64,000 nt of DNA from assembly GCA_947623455.1 (NCBI GenBank), contig OX392530.1, positions 2,765,501-2,829,500 on the forward strand, read 5' to 3'. This document shows, piece by piece, positions 12,901 to 23,639 of the stretch (its first letter is position 1; each line of letters begins with the position of its first letter). The notes under the pieces were generated by a model. That model searched no databases. It was not told where the DNA came from and saw nothing but the letters and a program-made list of their open reading frames with translations. The position numbers and the translations under genes are program-made. This stretch comes from Mimachlamys varia. Its lineage: Eukaryota; Mollusca; Bivalvia; Pectinida; Pectinidae.

Positions 12901-15900
12901 GTTTGAGACAAAAATCAATCACATGAAAAATCATTCAGGATAACAATACCTAATTGGTAGCCTTTAATTCTTATCAGAGATTTTATTTAATATCCCCCAG
13001 TTTATGCATGAAAGTGCACGAAGAATTTCTTTAAACCACAGTCTATTATGAACTATCTTACATCCTTCAGTTTCTGATTGAGACAAAATTTATCAAAACC
13101 TGTAATATTGTTTTGTATAACAGTAACACTACCTAATGTGTAGCCTTTAATTCACGTACGAGATTTTATATCAACAAATACAGTATGAAGGTACATGTAG
13201 AATTTCTCTATACCACAGACTATTATGAACTATCTTACATCCTTCAGTTTCTGTATGAGGCCGTCTATCTTGGTGGCCTGCTCTCCCTGAGAGGATTTCA
13301 GTGCTGCAACTGTTTCCTGTAGGAATGTGTTCTCTCCTATCTTCTCCTCCAACTTGCTCTGGGTTTCCAAAAGGCTGGCCGTCTGTATTGGATCAAGAGT
13401 AATCACTACATATTTAACAATGAATTAGAGAAACATATTTTTTCAATAAACTCATCTGATTTTTTTTTTAATTTGTTGCTAAAAAGATTTCCTTTTGGTA
13501 GTGAGTAAACAAGTCCTATAGGATAAGAGATATATTTGTCTAAACCATGACGATGTTGTACAAATGCTTCTTCTATATGACTGAGTGTTCAATAAATAGG
13601 TTAAAATTTCAATACATTTAAGTCTGATTGAATCCAAAATAACAAACTTGTCGTTAAACATTTCAAGAGAAAAATCATCTGCAGCAACCCTGTTATATTA
13701 TCTGTTAACCTGCTACAATACAGTAATGAAATGATTACAATGATACATGTCCATCTTCGTGGTCAGTCAAAGAGAGTTTTTTTAAGTTAAGAAGCCTTCG
13801 TTCCCTTACCTGTTCCTTTTTGACATTGAGAAGTTCGTTGGTTTTCTCATGCCCTTACCTGTTCCTTTTTGACATTGAGAAGCTCGTTGGTTTTCTCATG
13901 CCCTTACCTGTTCCTTTTTGACATTGAGAAGCTCGTTGGTTTTCTCATGCCCTTACCTGTTCCTTTTTGACATTGAGAAGCTCGTTGGTTTTCTCATGCC
14001 CTTACCTGTTCCTTTTTGACATTGAGAAGCTCGTTGGTTTTCTCAAACATTTGTTTGTCCAGCAGGTCCAGCTGTCTCTGTATCTGACTCTTCTCCTGCT
14101 CCAGTCGCTTGTTCTGGAACTGTTCAACACAACATCACAATTATGACTAAACTTTCTTATTTTTTCTATGCTAACCATCTAAAAGTTGAATTGTATTCCT
14201 GGATAGTAATATCTAAGGAGAATTAAATCTGTCAGTGCCTTATGAAGGCTATGTCAGTGTAGTAATCATCCATAATATGTCAAAGGTTACACTCTCACTT
14301 TGACTCTCAACTCCCCTACAGTATGTCAGTGAAATTGAAGGACTGGCGTTAACTATCACGTGAGAGACTAGTTTTATCCTTTGATGTACACAGACAGAAT
14401 CTGTCAGTTGTGGTTGTGTAACAATAAAATATAAGTTATCTGTATCTCCTGTGTAATCTTCAAAATGACAGTTATCAGCCTTAGTCATTGGTCAGAACAC
14501 CCCCCCCCCCCACCCGACCAATAAAATAGCAATAAGTGCCTTCAATTCTGCTAAAAGTGAGGGAACCCTGGAGTATCGAGGATGTCAAAAGGTGTGATCG
14601 AGACTATATCTACATTTCAGTCTAACGTAAAACATATCACAAAAGATCCATAGATGTACATCACTGCCTGAACCAGAAACAAAGGCTCACTAATGGTTTT
14701 ATTGTATAGTTCCTACCTCCAAGGTGACACTCTGGTTCTGGACCTCGGCCAGTTTAGCCTGAGCCTCACACTTTTCGGTGTTGGCTCGGGACACTTTGTC
14801 CGTCAATTCCTTCCACTCTTCTGTGACACAAAAAAATTAAATGAGTGTGTTATTCAGCAAAGTATCTCCCCAATATTCATCACATTACAAAATAACTGTA
14901 GCATTTAAATGATTTATACTGTAGCAGTATATCGTTTAATATGTCAAATTTAAATGACTTAAGGTTTAAAATGTGTGAATTACATCAGCACATACACAGA
15001 CAAGAGATCCCAGAGGGATCTTGGCGCCCACCATTGATGATTTTTCATTCATACTTAGAAACATGGATCTTTTCCCTTCTTATTTTAACCTTCGTTTATG
15101 TATTTAGTTCTTTTTTTTTGCTTTATATATTTTATCTTAGTGTTATTAACTTTGAAATTTCTTGTGAACATTTATAATAGTTGAAAGAAGGTAATCAGGA
15201 GTTTTGTTTTTCTTATAAGTTCCCAAATCCAAAAACTTTAAGAGAGATCCATCTCGTATTTATTAACAAGGGGAACCTTTATATGAAATTTGGGAAGGAT
15301 CCACCCAATACTTCACAAGATATAACGATAACAAATTTTCATTGCCAAAATCCAAGATGTCCGTCTGTCAGCCATTTTGTTTTTCTGATCAGTCCCAAAA
15401 TCAACAGGGCACAACTAAGGATCAGGGAAAACCTGCATATGAAATTTGGGAAAGATCCATCTGGTATATCTCAAGATATAACGATAACAAGAATTGTTTA
15501 AGGACTGACCACGGATGAAGGGCGATTTGAATAGCTGACCATCTGATGATGGTGGGCTAAAAATATTATCAGATGAAAAGAAATTTGCAGCATATTTTAG
15601 ATATCCACATATGACATGACACTGAATTTACCATTTATTCTATCAATTTCTTTGTTCCTCTTCTCAAGTAAGACACTTAAATCTCTCTTGTCCAGCTCCA
15701 ACTGTTCATTTGATTTACTGAGGCGGAGCTGTGGAAACAAACCGACGATTTTACAGATTAAAAACTGTTATTTCAAAGTAGAGGAATAACTTGCTATTGA
15801 CAGTTTGTTGGAAGTTGTTTCAATACTTAACAATTAAATACCAATTAAAATGCACCTGTCATCAGAAATCATAAATTTAGAATGATAAAGAATCACAATA

Positions 15901-18900
15901 TTGCCATTACATAGTGGTATTTATCACAAAACAATATACTCCTTGTATGTGAAATCCATTTCAGGTACGGTTGTACAAATTAACATTGATATGCTGTACT
16001 TACATTGATATGCTGTACTTACATTGATATGCTGTACTTACATTGATATGCTGTACTTACATTGATATGCTGTACTTACATTGATATACTGTACTTACAT
16101 TGATATGCTGTACTTACATTGATATGCTTGCTTACATTGATATGCTGTACTTACATTGATATGCTCTACTTACATTGATATGCTGTACTTACATTGATAT
16201 GCTGTACTTACATTGATATGCTGTACTTACATTGATATGCTGTACTTACATTGATATGCTGTACTTACATTGATATGCTGTACTTACATTGATATGCTGT
16301 ACTTACATTGATATGCTGTACTTACATTGATATACTGTACTTACATTGATATGCTGTACTTACATTGATATACTGTACTTACATTGATATGCTGTACTTA
16401 CATTGATATGCTGTACTTACATTGATATGCTGTACTTACATTGATATGCTGTACTTACATTGATGTGCTGTACTTACATTGATATGCTGTACTTACATTG
16501 ATATACTGTACTTACATTGATATGCTGTACTTACATTGATATACTGTACTTACATTGATATGCTGTACTTACATTGATATGCTGTACTTACATTGATATG
16601 CTGTACTTACATTGATATACTGTACTTACATTGATATGCTGTACTTACATTGATATACTGTACTTACATTGATATACTGTACTTACATTGATATGCTGTA
16701 CTTACATTGGTGGACAAGGAATTGTCCTGCGATTCCTGTAAACTTTTTCTTTTAGATTCTGCTTCATTATATTTCTTTTCTACAAGAAAAACAAATTTCA
16801 GACTGATCAAACTCACTCAGATATTTTTGCATTATCTTAATCAAATAAATAGAGCTGTGTATCGCAAAGGGGTTGGCGATACGATACATACACTGTATCA
16901 GGATACAAGGGTAACAATACAATATTTATCAAGATATTTGAGAAACCAACAAAATTTCTGACAATGAACATTCCATTGCCACTTTAACTTCTATACCTAC
17001 AAGTCACATTTAAAAGTTATTTCTGTAGTATTATCTGTGGAAATAATACGAAATAATTCAGCCAATAAACTTGAGAAATTGTTTTCTATTTTGTTTATTT
17101 TCCTGTTTTGTTTTCAACTGATAAAGTTTGTATTTGACATTTGTGATCAACTTTGTACGTGTACAGTCACATTTGTTTGTCTTTTTTTCTGTATGTTCTG
17201 TATATGTTTATCATTTGATGAAAACTGTTAACATAAGCTAAAAGCAATAGGCCTATCTCAAAAGTGTTGTTATCTCCCTTGCTTACCATATCATGGCTAC
17301 ACTGGGAAGTGTTTTTGAAACAAATTTGCGCCATATAATCATGATGTCATATTGGAAATTACGTCATCTGATTGTCACATGGCGCCAAATCATGACAAAA
17401 ACACTTCCGCAAAGTCTATCTTGTATTTATCATTGTGGTCTATCAAGGGGAATAATAACACTTTCTGGAAAGGCCTATATACTATAATGTAGTTCAATAC
17501 TCCATTTCCGAATACAACTTTCAGTCGGTTTAGTCATGTGACTTTCATCACCACGTGACTTTATTTAGGACACTTTGAAAATGAAATTGCGGCTAAATAG
17601 AAGTTATCAATGACGGTAAGCGAGGTAAAGTTTTTTGGTCGAAAGAGGGATCACAACTTCAAATAAAACAAAAGGGGTATTAGTAAAATTAGCTGAGATC
17701 ACTGGTAAACTGAATTTATCTTGTATTGAGAAATATGAATGCAATCCACAGTGCTTGTAATTTGGGTTTCTCTTTGCTATTGGAAACGATCTGAACGTTA
17801 CATTTTGCCAGATTGTTGCTTTTACGACCGACAATTACACATCTAGGTACAACACACCATGACTTAGTTTTAGAGCCTGTATCTTTGTTTCGTCCGTTTT
17901 TAACCTACAGCGACTAAAAAATCAAAACGAATCTAGCTGTCATTTGGTCAGTAATGCTGCCATTGTGAAGTGCCCTAAATTTTTCACGGTCATATGATCA
18001 AAACACCGGTTTCTAACTCCACTTCAAAAGAGTTCTTGTATCTCGGAAACGGCGTATTGTTTGAGTGGAAGGTCTCAGGCCATATATTTTCTCTCTCCTG
18101 TTACTTGCATTTGGTTCCTTTGAACATTAGAACCCCAGTCAGTCTGGCAGTGCATTTTTCTCCATTTTAATACATACACCGAATATGCTGTTTCACTACT
18201 AATAAGGTTAACTAAATATAATATTTGTATAAGTAAAACTACTTTTGATCAGAAATTACACTCATATCAGCTTCAATGTTCCTAATTTGAATAACATGAT
18301 GTGTATGAATGTACACCGTGTTGGAACAATTTAATTATAATTAATGCTCTTTCATTGTGCAATCCACTGTATGGTATATTAGTATGGTCTCACTTTTACC
18401 CTTTTGTCAACTTGGTGATTATTCTTTCTTAAATGTATGACAAACAATACATTATTTTTTTCACATAGTTCAATAATATTTTAATATCGTCCATTTGCAA
18501 TTGGTTATCTCGTCAAGATTACAGGAAAGGAACATGATCTTGTGCATGGGTTATATTTGGTCATCTGTCAAAATATTGACAAACACGATTGACCTACAGG
18601 TGTAAGTGGGTGCATTTGAAATTTTGCATGACAATTAAAAGTTGGTAAGTTATGACTTTCTTCATCTTATGTACACCAAAAAAGTTAAAATACCACACCC
18701 CTTAACACTAGTTAATGTGTTTGCTGTTATTATTTTGTTCAAAGTTTTAAAAATTGAAATTAATTGACTTTGACAGTTGTAAACTGTTACCTGTGTTCCA
18801 ATCACGTTGCTGATAATTGGTTGTTTTTTTGCTCATCTGAGCCACCTTAGGATGACTATACAGTACATGAAACATCGCAAGATTATGTGCCATGTTTACA

Positions 18901-19528
18901 CCCGGTTTATACAGGGGGTACATGAAATGTTTTACCCACATTCAATGTATATTGAAACAATACCATTGTTGTTTTTGTGGAATATAATTAAAAACAAATA
19001 TTTTCCTTGTTATTACTATATCATGCTTTCATATATATATATATAATTTTCATTTACTATCGGCAATTGAATTGTTTAGGTGCGCAAGATCGTGTGCCGG
19101 CAAGGTATAAGGAAACCTCTTCGTTATCTTACCCAATTCTTCCACTCGGCGTTTGTTTTCTTCATTTGATGTAGACTCTGTTTCTAATTTGTTGTTACTG
19201 GTGATCAGCTGTTGTTCAATATCAAAATATTTTTGTTCTGAAAAGCAGACAATAATAACTTAATATATATTACGCATACATGGTCAGGAAGCCCATAACA
19301 AATATATCATGTGCATGTTTATAAATACTGTCGAATTTAGTTGAAGCCCCAAGTGACGCTGACATTCTTACCTGCATCGACACGAAGCCTCTCGTACTTT
19401 GTCTTGAACTCGTCGATTGTAGTATCTTTAAACTCGAATAAATTTGTTATTTTTCCTGTTAGGTTTTCCGATAAAGTCTCGGCTTTTAATAAATCCAAAA
19501 GCTCGGAGACCGACTGGACAACCGCCAT
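957..19528 (-). CDS. TPR: Nucleoprotein TPR, N-terminal 709 codons (21 exons, 3' part outside window)
   Basis: TPR is the large coiled-coil protein of the nuclear pore basket, acting in mRNA export, protein import and the spindle checkpoint. Exons, in transcription order: 19528-19372, 19237-19133, 16779-16706, 15728-15632, 14820-14717, 14119-14006, 13382-13239, 12495-12415, 11655-11568, 10011-9943, 9408-9337, 9174-9089, 8091-7999, 7180-7076, 6884-6777, 6121-5997, 3719-3618, 3155-3071, 2571-2518, 2016-1832, 1035-957. All introns are GT-AG, phases agree and there is no stop over 2,127 nt. The peptide follows vertebrate TPR in order, for example KELTSAVEELRTLLKEA (exon 9), PTAAVTSKVLKSGMSLTQ (exon 12), EIEEKAPLLKKQRQDYE (exon 14), SSSQVISDKLVTFR (exon 16), VESIVRQRDLFKVL (exon 19), FNNYKKEKKENEK (exon 20). 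Nearly all of it is heptad-like coiled coil. The ATG at 19528 has A at -3 and G at +4; a TTTTCAG lies just before it, so a 5'UTR intron is possible. Several exon borders sit in tandem arrays (separate entries). Confidence 0.95.
3731..5572 (+). mobile_element. Hairpin-bounded element with about ten 145-bp core repeats (pearl/Helentron-like?)
   Basis: It starts AACAAGAGGCCCAACGGGCC, a short palindrome, followed by GGTCATCTGAC. It ends after a GC-rich ACGGCGCACGG run with GGTCAGATGACCTAATAA, so the subterminal motif is inverted at the other end. The core, about 4046-5460, is tandem units of about 145 bp, each with TGACCTTGAATG, GTCAAGGTCATTTCTTTG and CAGAAGAAGTTGTTTAAA. It fills most of the TPR intron between exons 16 and 17 and begins about 11 nt upstream of the exon 17 acceptor. 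Open frames of 60-116 aa inside it are repeat-derived. Assignment to Helentron-like or bivalve pearl elements is inference from the architecture. Confidence 0.7.
5690..6030 (-). repeat. 72-bp tandem array carrying the TPR exon 16 splice donor
   Basis: Each 72-bp unit holds the last part of exon 16 (coding SSSQVISDKLVTF), the donor CTTCAG|GTCAGTTAATTA and a short intron stretch. Donors fall at exon ends 5997, 5925, 5853 and 5781 (the last is GTTAGT). A decayed fifth unit lies near 5690-5745. Because 72 is divisible by three, reading through stays in frame for two extra units until a TAG in the next one. The first donor (5997) gives the protein expected from vertebrate TPR. Confidence 0.9.
6126..6260. 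repeat. About 45-bp repeats next to TPR exon 16 acceptor
   Basis: Three degenerate units sharing TTGTCACGGAAACAGAAAA and CATAAATGTCAAAAT lie directly upstream, in transcription, of the exon 16 acceptor (exon starts 6121). On the minus strand each supplies a pyrimidine-rich CTGTTTCC tract. From here to exon 15 (6300-6776) I see only unremarkable intron. Confidence 0.7.
7478..7700 (+). mobile_element. tRNA-derived SINE copy in TPR intron 13
   Basis: The head has an A-box-like AGTAGCATAATGGGCTTG and, after about 30 nt, a B-box-like GCAGGTTTAAATCA, spaced as in pol III promoters. A body follows with GAGCAAGATATTTTACTC. The layout resembles tRNA-derived SINEs of aquatic animals. No target duplication was fixed, so the ends are approximate. 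Confidence 0.55.
8236..8380. repeat. Poly-C run plus imperfect fold-back sequence
   Basis: A C run near 8236-8249 is followed by an inverted pair: GGGGTAAGATTCTTA near 8276 pairs with TAAGAATCTTACCCC near 8325. CTTGGGA near 8254 also finds an inverted partner near 8366. This may be a decayed small MITE; no target duplication was identified. Confidence 0.5.
8562..9062. repeat. 83-bp tandem array, about six copies
   Basis: Units share ACACAAGTGTAGCTTGTCTC, CAGTTATTTTGTGGATATCC and CGGTCCGGGTAAGATAAA. Copies start near 8562 (88 bp), 8651, 8734 and 8817 and so on; the last two are more diverged. The array ends about 27 bp from the exon 12 donor (exon end 9089) but does not copy that donor. Confidence 0.93.
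10185..11066. mobile_element. 882-bp near-perfect fold-back transposable element
   Basis: Two 387-bp arms (10185-10571 and 10680-11066) are reverse complements with very few differences seen, separated by a 108-bp unique spacer. The element starts CTAGCCCGAGATACTCTGG and is flanked by a 7-bp direct repeat GCGATTG (10178-10184 and 11067-11073), which fits a target-site duplication. Each arm tip contains its own smaller hairpin (CTGGCCCTACACCA against TGGTGTAGGGCCAG). It sits in the TPR intron between exons 9 and 10. The high arm identity suggests recent insertion or conversion. No transposase is encoded. Confidence 0.9.
10588..10710 (+). other. Short cysteine-rich open frame in the spacer of the fold-back element
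   Basis: A 40-codon frame starts at ATG 10588, with MECAMCGECFERKEGGFKR and a further Cys at residue 31, and stops at 10710 after running into the right arm. C3, C6 and C9 are spaced like part of a zinc-binding knuckle. The only non-palindromic DNA of the element thus looks like a fragment of a coding exon. I do not recognise the family. It may be a captured gene fragment or chance. Confidence 0.35.
12355..12455 (-). repeat. 49-bp direct duplication of the TPR exon 8 end and donor
   Basis: Two copies, 49 bp apart, contain the exon 8 end (CGTCTTATAGACCTCTACAAG on the minus strand, minus its last base) and the donor GTATTGTAAAAC. The real exon most likely ends at 12415. Use of the second donor (12366) would read through an in-frame TAA right after the first. 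Confidence 0.85.
12880..13260 (-). repeat. Three about 176-bp copies of the TPR exon 7 donor region
   Basis: Similar stretches centred at CAGTTTCTG near 12893, 13068 and 13245 are 175-177 bp apart. The last is the real exon 7 end (13239). The middle copy keeps an intact donor CTGAAGGAT|GTAAGA on the minus strand at about 13062. The leftmost copy has lost the match. Confidence 0.7.
13806..14045 (-). repeat. 49-bp tandem array of the TPR exon 6 end and donor, five copies
   Basis: Five nearly identical units, 49 bp apart, each hold 39 nt of exon 6 (coding EKTNELLNVKKEQ) plus donor GTAAGGGCAT. Donor copies lie at exon ends 14006, 13957, 13908, 13859 and 13810. The first in transcription order (14006) gives the conserved frame. 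Reading past it gives CAG GTA AGG GCA TGA, a stop. Confidence 0.93.
15001..15563 (+). mobile_element. Hairpin-bounded element in TPR intron 4
   Basis: It begins CAAGAGATCCCAGAGGGATC (palindrome) then TTGGCGCCCACCATTGATG. It ends GACCATCTGATGATGGT and GGGCTAAAAA, again with the subterminal motif inverted (CCCACCAT against ATGGTGGG). Two internal about 145-bp units share TATGAAATTTGGGAA and GATCCA. The plan matches the elements at 3731, 58024 and 62510. Confidence 0.6.
15996..16712 (-). repeat. 19-bp array, about 37 copies, carrying the TPR exon 3 donor
   Basis: The unit is ACTTACATTGATATGCTGT on the plus strand. On the transcribed strand it reads AAT|GTAAGTACAGCATATC, a consensus 5' splice site. 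The copy at the right end is the genuine exon 3 donor (exon end 16706). The intron therefore starts with about 37 copies of its own donor. A few units have an A/G change in ATATGC or ATATAC. Confidence 0.95.
17249..17480. mobile_element. Imperfect inverted-repeat element in TPR intron 2
   Basis: The left end AATAGGCCTATCTCAAAAGT with GTTGTTATCTCCCTTG is inverted at the right end as CAAGGGGAATAATAACACTT with GGCCTATA. Inner inverted matches (TTTGCGCCAT against ATGGCGCCAAA) extend the fold-back. The ends are too diverged to fix a target duplication. From 17481 to 19132 I see no further gene or clear repeat. Confidence 0.5.
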
Positions 19529-20379
19529 TCTGAAAAGTGTGCGAATTATACCGGAAGTAGAATTATACTGAAGCTGGTCTGATAAAAAATGCGAATTCTT
19601 TCAACAGAGTTTTACGAAACGAAAGACGTAGGCTATGACATATTATCAATACATCCTTCTCCCTCATTATATTATAAGTATTTAAGTAACACCACGAGTA
19701 CAAATGTTCTTCAACTCACAGAAACTAAAGGGGGATAATATGAAAAATCCTAAGAAATTGATCTTAATTTGTTGTGCGCCATTGAAAAATATTCAATAAT
19801 AATATTTAATTAATACCATGGACTTACTATAGATGGTTAAAATCCGTGATATTACCAAATCGCTAAGATCTAACAAGCTTGTGAAATATTTACTTTTGTT
19901 TCCCTGTACAAAGTTGGACACATTTCCGTTTCTAACTTTAAATTGGAAATATATCACAAAATTCATTGATGATCTCAAAAAGCAAGTGGTCACGAATTGA
20001 TTAAAATTTACAGTCAAACATCTGTTAAAAGTCGTGTCACCCAAGAAGCTCAAGTGTTTTTAGAATCTGGATTCTCTATTTTGCTTTATCTGCGATACTG
20101 ATTTCTAGGATCAATATATTACTCGGTTCGGCAAAATGATAGAGAGTCATCAAGACCACTAGGAAAAAAAAGGATCGCAACTCCGACTTGGTCGATGAAA
20201 ACGCCGATAAATACAAGCACCTCAAAATTGTAAAATTAGACAATAGGCTTTAAATGACAACTCTTTTCCACAAACCTTAATCTCCTTCACTACGGAATAC
20301 TTTCAATCAAATCGGCCAAAGTTGCATTTTACCCTTTCGAGCGCCGACAGATCATAGGGCCGTGTTTTGTCCATTTTTT
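19529..20379. promoter_or_regulatory. Upstream region of TPR, no defined elements
   Basis: This AT-rich stretch lies between the TPR start codon and the retrotransposon. Any TPR promoter and 5'UTR must be here or, if a 5' intron exists, further right. I see no clear TATA box or coding exon. Confidence 0.4.
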
Positions 20380-22860
20380 TAACTTAGTTTAATTTAGTTT
20401 ATTCTGAACGCAGGCATTAATTGCTTCTCTATTCAGATCATCGTCCATAATTTTTTTAAACAAAAAATATAACAATGTTTATGTTGTGACGTTACTCCAA
20501 AATTTGTCCAATCGGTTTCCAAAACTGACTAGATTTGGTGCGTTAACTACATTTTCTGGAAAAGAGTTCCAACTGTCCACAATTCTTTGCGTAAACGAAT
20601 ATTTTCTCAGGTCTAACCTGCTTCTTGATTTATCTAGGCTGAGTGAATGTCCCCGGGTCCTTCTCTCTTTCTTTATTGACAGAAGTCGGTGTGATGCTGT
20701 TGCATCATAGCCTCCTCTCAAGATTTTAAAAACTTCAATCATGTCGCCCCGATTTCGTCTATGTAGTAACGACGGGAGTTTAAGGCGACGCAATCGTTCT
20801 TCGTACGAAAGATCCTTTATTCCTGGTAGTAATTTCGTAGCTCGCCGTTGAACGTTTTCTAACAGATCAATGTCCTGTTGCTTGTATGGTTTCCATATAC
20901 ATGCTCCATACTCCAAATGGGTCGAACTAATGCCTTATACAGTAAGCAGAACGATTTGTTATCCAAGTATGTATATATATATGCTCTTCTAATGACTCCA
21001 AGTATTCGATTCGCTTACGGCTGCTTGTAAATGATGTCTAAAGTTTAATTTATTATCGATAATTATTCCAAGGTCTTTCTCTTCTATATCCTCTGATAAC
21101 ATTACTGGTGTTCTCGTACCATTAACATCCTGATATAAATGTAGATTATTCGAACTGATATACTTCTTTCCCAAATTCATTGTTTTGCATTTGTTCGGGT
21201 GGAATTTAAGCAGCCATGTATCCGAACATTTTTGTAAATTGTCAAGGTCCCGCTGAAGATCTGTCTGTACTCTGGTGTCTTTAATACAATTTTGTATCGT
21301 CGGCAAACAGTAGGGCTGTGGCATCGACAGTTTCTGGTAGGTCGTTGATGTAGAGAACAAACAAAGACGGCCCTAGTACACTGCCCTGTGGGATACCACT
21401 GGTGACTTGGTTCCATTTGGAGGTGTGACCATTAACAGCAACTTGCTGTCGTCTTTTAAACAAAAAATCTTTTGTCCAACGTACTAAATCTTGTGAATAG
21501 CCATACGACTTCATTTTGCCGATTAACCTTCTGTGTGGAACGGTGTCGAACGCCTTCATAAAGTCAAGATAAACAACCTCAATACCACTACCTTCATCAA
21601 TGATTTTAGTCCAGTCATCCATGACTTTAATAAGCTGGAGTATTGTAGATCTACCTTTCACAAATCCAAACTGCTGAGTACTAAGAAAATTGTTGTTTAT
21701 TAGGTGTGCCATAATACGATTCCTTATAATTGTTTCCAGTAATTTACATACGATACTTGTTAGGCTGACAGGTCTATAGCATCGTCGGAAACCCACGGTG
21801 CACTTCTCTGACGTTTGCACCCCGTGGGCCAGAATCGGTATAAACCTTCGTTTCCCCGAATAGAAGTTTATTCGGAGATTTCGACCAATCAGAATGGTCG
21901 TTTCTCGTGACACTCTGTTGGATCATTTTACCGTGACCACGACCAGTATGTTTCTGTAGGCATGACGCCGATGACAATCGCCGTATAGCAAGACCTTATA
22001 TTTTAATCACAATCGACACAATTATAACACAATCGACAGGTTTTGTTGACAGGCGGTGCTACAAATGAAACGGGATATCCCGGCTTGATGTCCCGGCTGT
22101 ATGTAGTCACGGATGAAACAATCGATATGATTGGCTACTATTGCAAACGTCAGAGAAGTGCACCGTGGGTTTCCGACGATGGGTCTATAGTTACCTTCAT
22201 AACGCTTATCTCCTTTCTTGAAAATAGCTGTTATTTTCCCCGCTTTCCAAGCCGATGGCACAGATCCCGTGCGCATTGATTGATTGAAAAGTATTTGGAG
22301 TGGCTTAGTTATTACAGGTTTGAGTTCTTTTAGGACTTTCGGATGAATGTTGTCTGGGCCTTGAGATTTGTTTGAATTTAGATTTTCTTTTAATGTAGCA
22401 ATTTCCTCTTCTTCAATTTCTTTCCAGCCAAAATTATTATCAATATGTTTCATAGGTAGCATGGGATTGTCTCCCTCTGGCTCTCTTGTAAAAACACTGC
22501 TGAAAAAATCTGCCAATAAGTTTGCCTTTTCACTATCGCTTTTCGCAATATGAGTTATTTTACCATTTTCCTTCACGTGTAGTTCAGGTATTCCGGTCCT
22601 AGTTTTTGCTGTAGAATTTGCATCCCCTCAGAATTTCTTTGGATTGGATTTTACCTCCTTTGCGATGGTTTGTTCCTGTTGTTTTTTAGCTTTCCGTACC
22701 AAGTTCTTCACTTTGTTTCTAGCCTTAACATACTCTGCATACTTGTTGTGATCCTTTGTTTCCATGAATCTTCTCCAACATATGTGTTTTTTCCTGACTG
22801 ACTCCACTGTCTCGAGATTTAATGGAAGTTAACGTTTCTTCTTTCCTACATGTTCGCAAA
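20380..22860 (-). mobile_element. Decayed non-LTR retrotransposon (CR1/Jockey-like reverse transcriptase)
   Basis: Minus-strand frames give in order: a lead-in with KARNKVKNLVRKAKKQQE (about 22720); EKANLLADFFSSVFTREPEG and NIHPKVLKELKP (22576-22190); AIFKKGDKRYEGNYRP, then after an insertion VSLTSIVCKLLE, YLDFMKAFDTVPH, GIPQGSVLGP and the catalytic FADD near 21299-21307; then the C-terminal RRATKLLPGIKDLSYEERL and RNRGDMIEVFKIL (20916-20479). It is broken by a stop near 22608, frameshifts near 21285 and 20940 and a 402-bp insertion. The endonuclease domain is missing, as expected of 5' truncation. Confidence 0.88.
21780..22181. mobile_element. 402-bp MITE with 40-bp perfect TIRs inserted in the reverse transcriptase
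   Basis: The terminal inverted repeats (21780-21819 and 22142-22181) are identical; each starts CATCGTCGGAAACCCACGGT from its outer end. They are flanked by the 9-bp direct repeat GGTCTATAG (21771-21779, 22182-22190). Removing the element and one GGTCTATAG rejoins the RT frame at the NYRP/VSL motif. A 9-bp duplication fits Mutator-like or Merlin-like elements; the class is inferred. No transposase. Confidence 0.93.
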
Positions 22861-23400
22861 CTTTCTCTTTTAATTTCACTTTCAGATATATCGACGATGT
22901 GTTGTCTATTAACAAAAAGAAGTTTGCTGACCACGTCGATCGTGTATACCCTTCTGAACTTGAAATAAAGGACTTAACAGACTCTTCTACGTCAACTACT
23001 TACCTCGATCTCTCTTAAACTATGACCAACATGGACAGCTTACCACTAAGCTATATGATACACATGACGATTTCAATTTTCCGATAGTGAACTTTCCATT
23101 TTTTGATAGTAACATCCCTCCTTCTCCAACCTATGGTGTTTACATGTCGCAGTTGTTTTGTTATTCTAGGGCTTGCAATCTAAATATCGTGATTTTCGTT
23201 ATCGATGTCGACTGCTGACAAACAAACTACCAAACACAGGGATTCGAGAGATGCAGGTTGATGAGAAATATAGACAAGATTTATGGTCGCTATCTTTATG
23301 TCTTTGAGAAATATTCTGTATTTTTGTGCGATATGAAGATGGACGTTTTTGAGTATGCTTATTAGTGTGATTGACAATGATGACTCGGTTCTCATTTCGA
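22850..23400 (+). pseudogene. Remnant of a second reverse transcriptase (YIDD type)
   Basis: Plus-strand translation gives FNFTFRYIDDVLSINKKKF from about 22869, then DHVDRVYPSELEIKDL up to a stop. After a frameshift it continues KLYDTHDDFNFPIVNFPFF and YGVYMSQLFCYSRACN (about 23040-23180), then fades. RYIDD is an RT active-site box. The family, common in invertebrate repeats, is not the CR1-like one next door and lies on the opposite strand. I do not assign a class. Confidence 0.7.
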
Positions 23401-23639
23401 GGACTTCATGTTTACTTGGATGTGACCAAGATTAATAGCGCGGGTGTCGTCGATGAAGCAGAAGACGCTTACTCTCCTGGAACACCTGGTCTTATTATCT
23501 TGTACTTTTACAACGGTCTCCATGTGGATATTTCCTTTTTTCGTATTTTGCCCCTAGTTTAATCGGGTTTGAGTCCAGACTACGGTTTTGTTGACACTTC
23601 GGTATTCTCTATTTTCTTTTTGTAGACATTTTCACCCTA

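Noticed and set aside
20479..22576. Host genes from the 145-, 210- and 184-aa minus-strand frames
   Set aside because: They are consecutive pieces of one broken reverse transcriptase; the start of the 210-aa frame lies in the inserted MITE.
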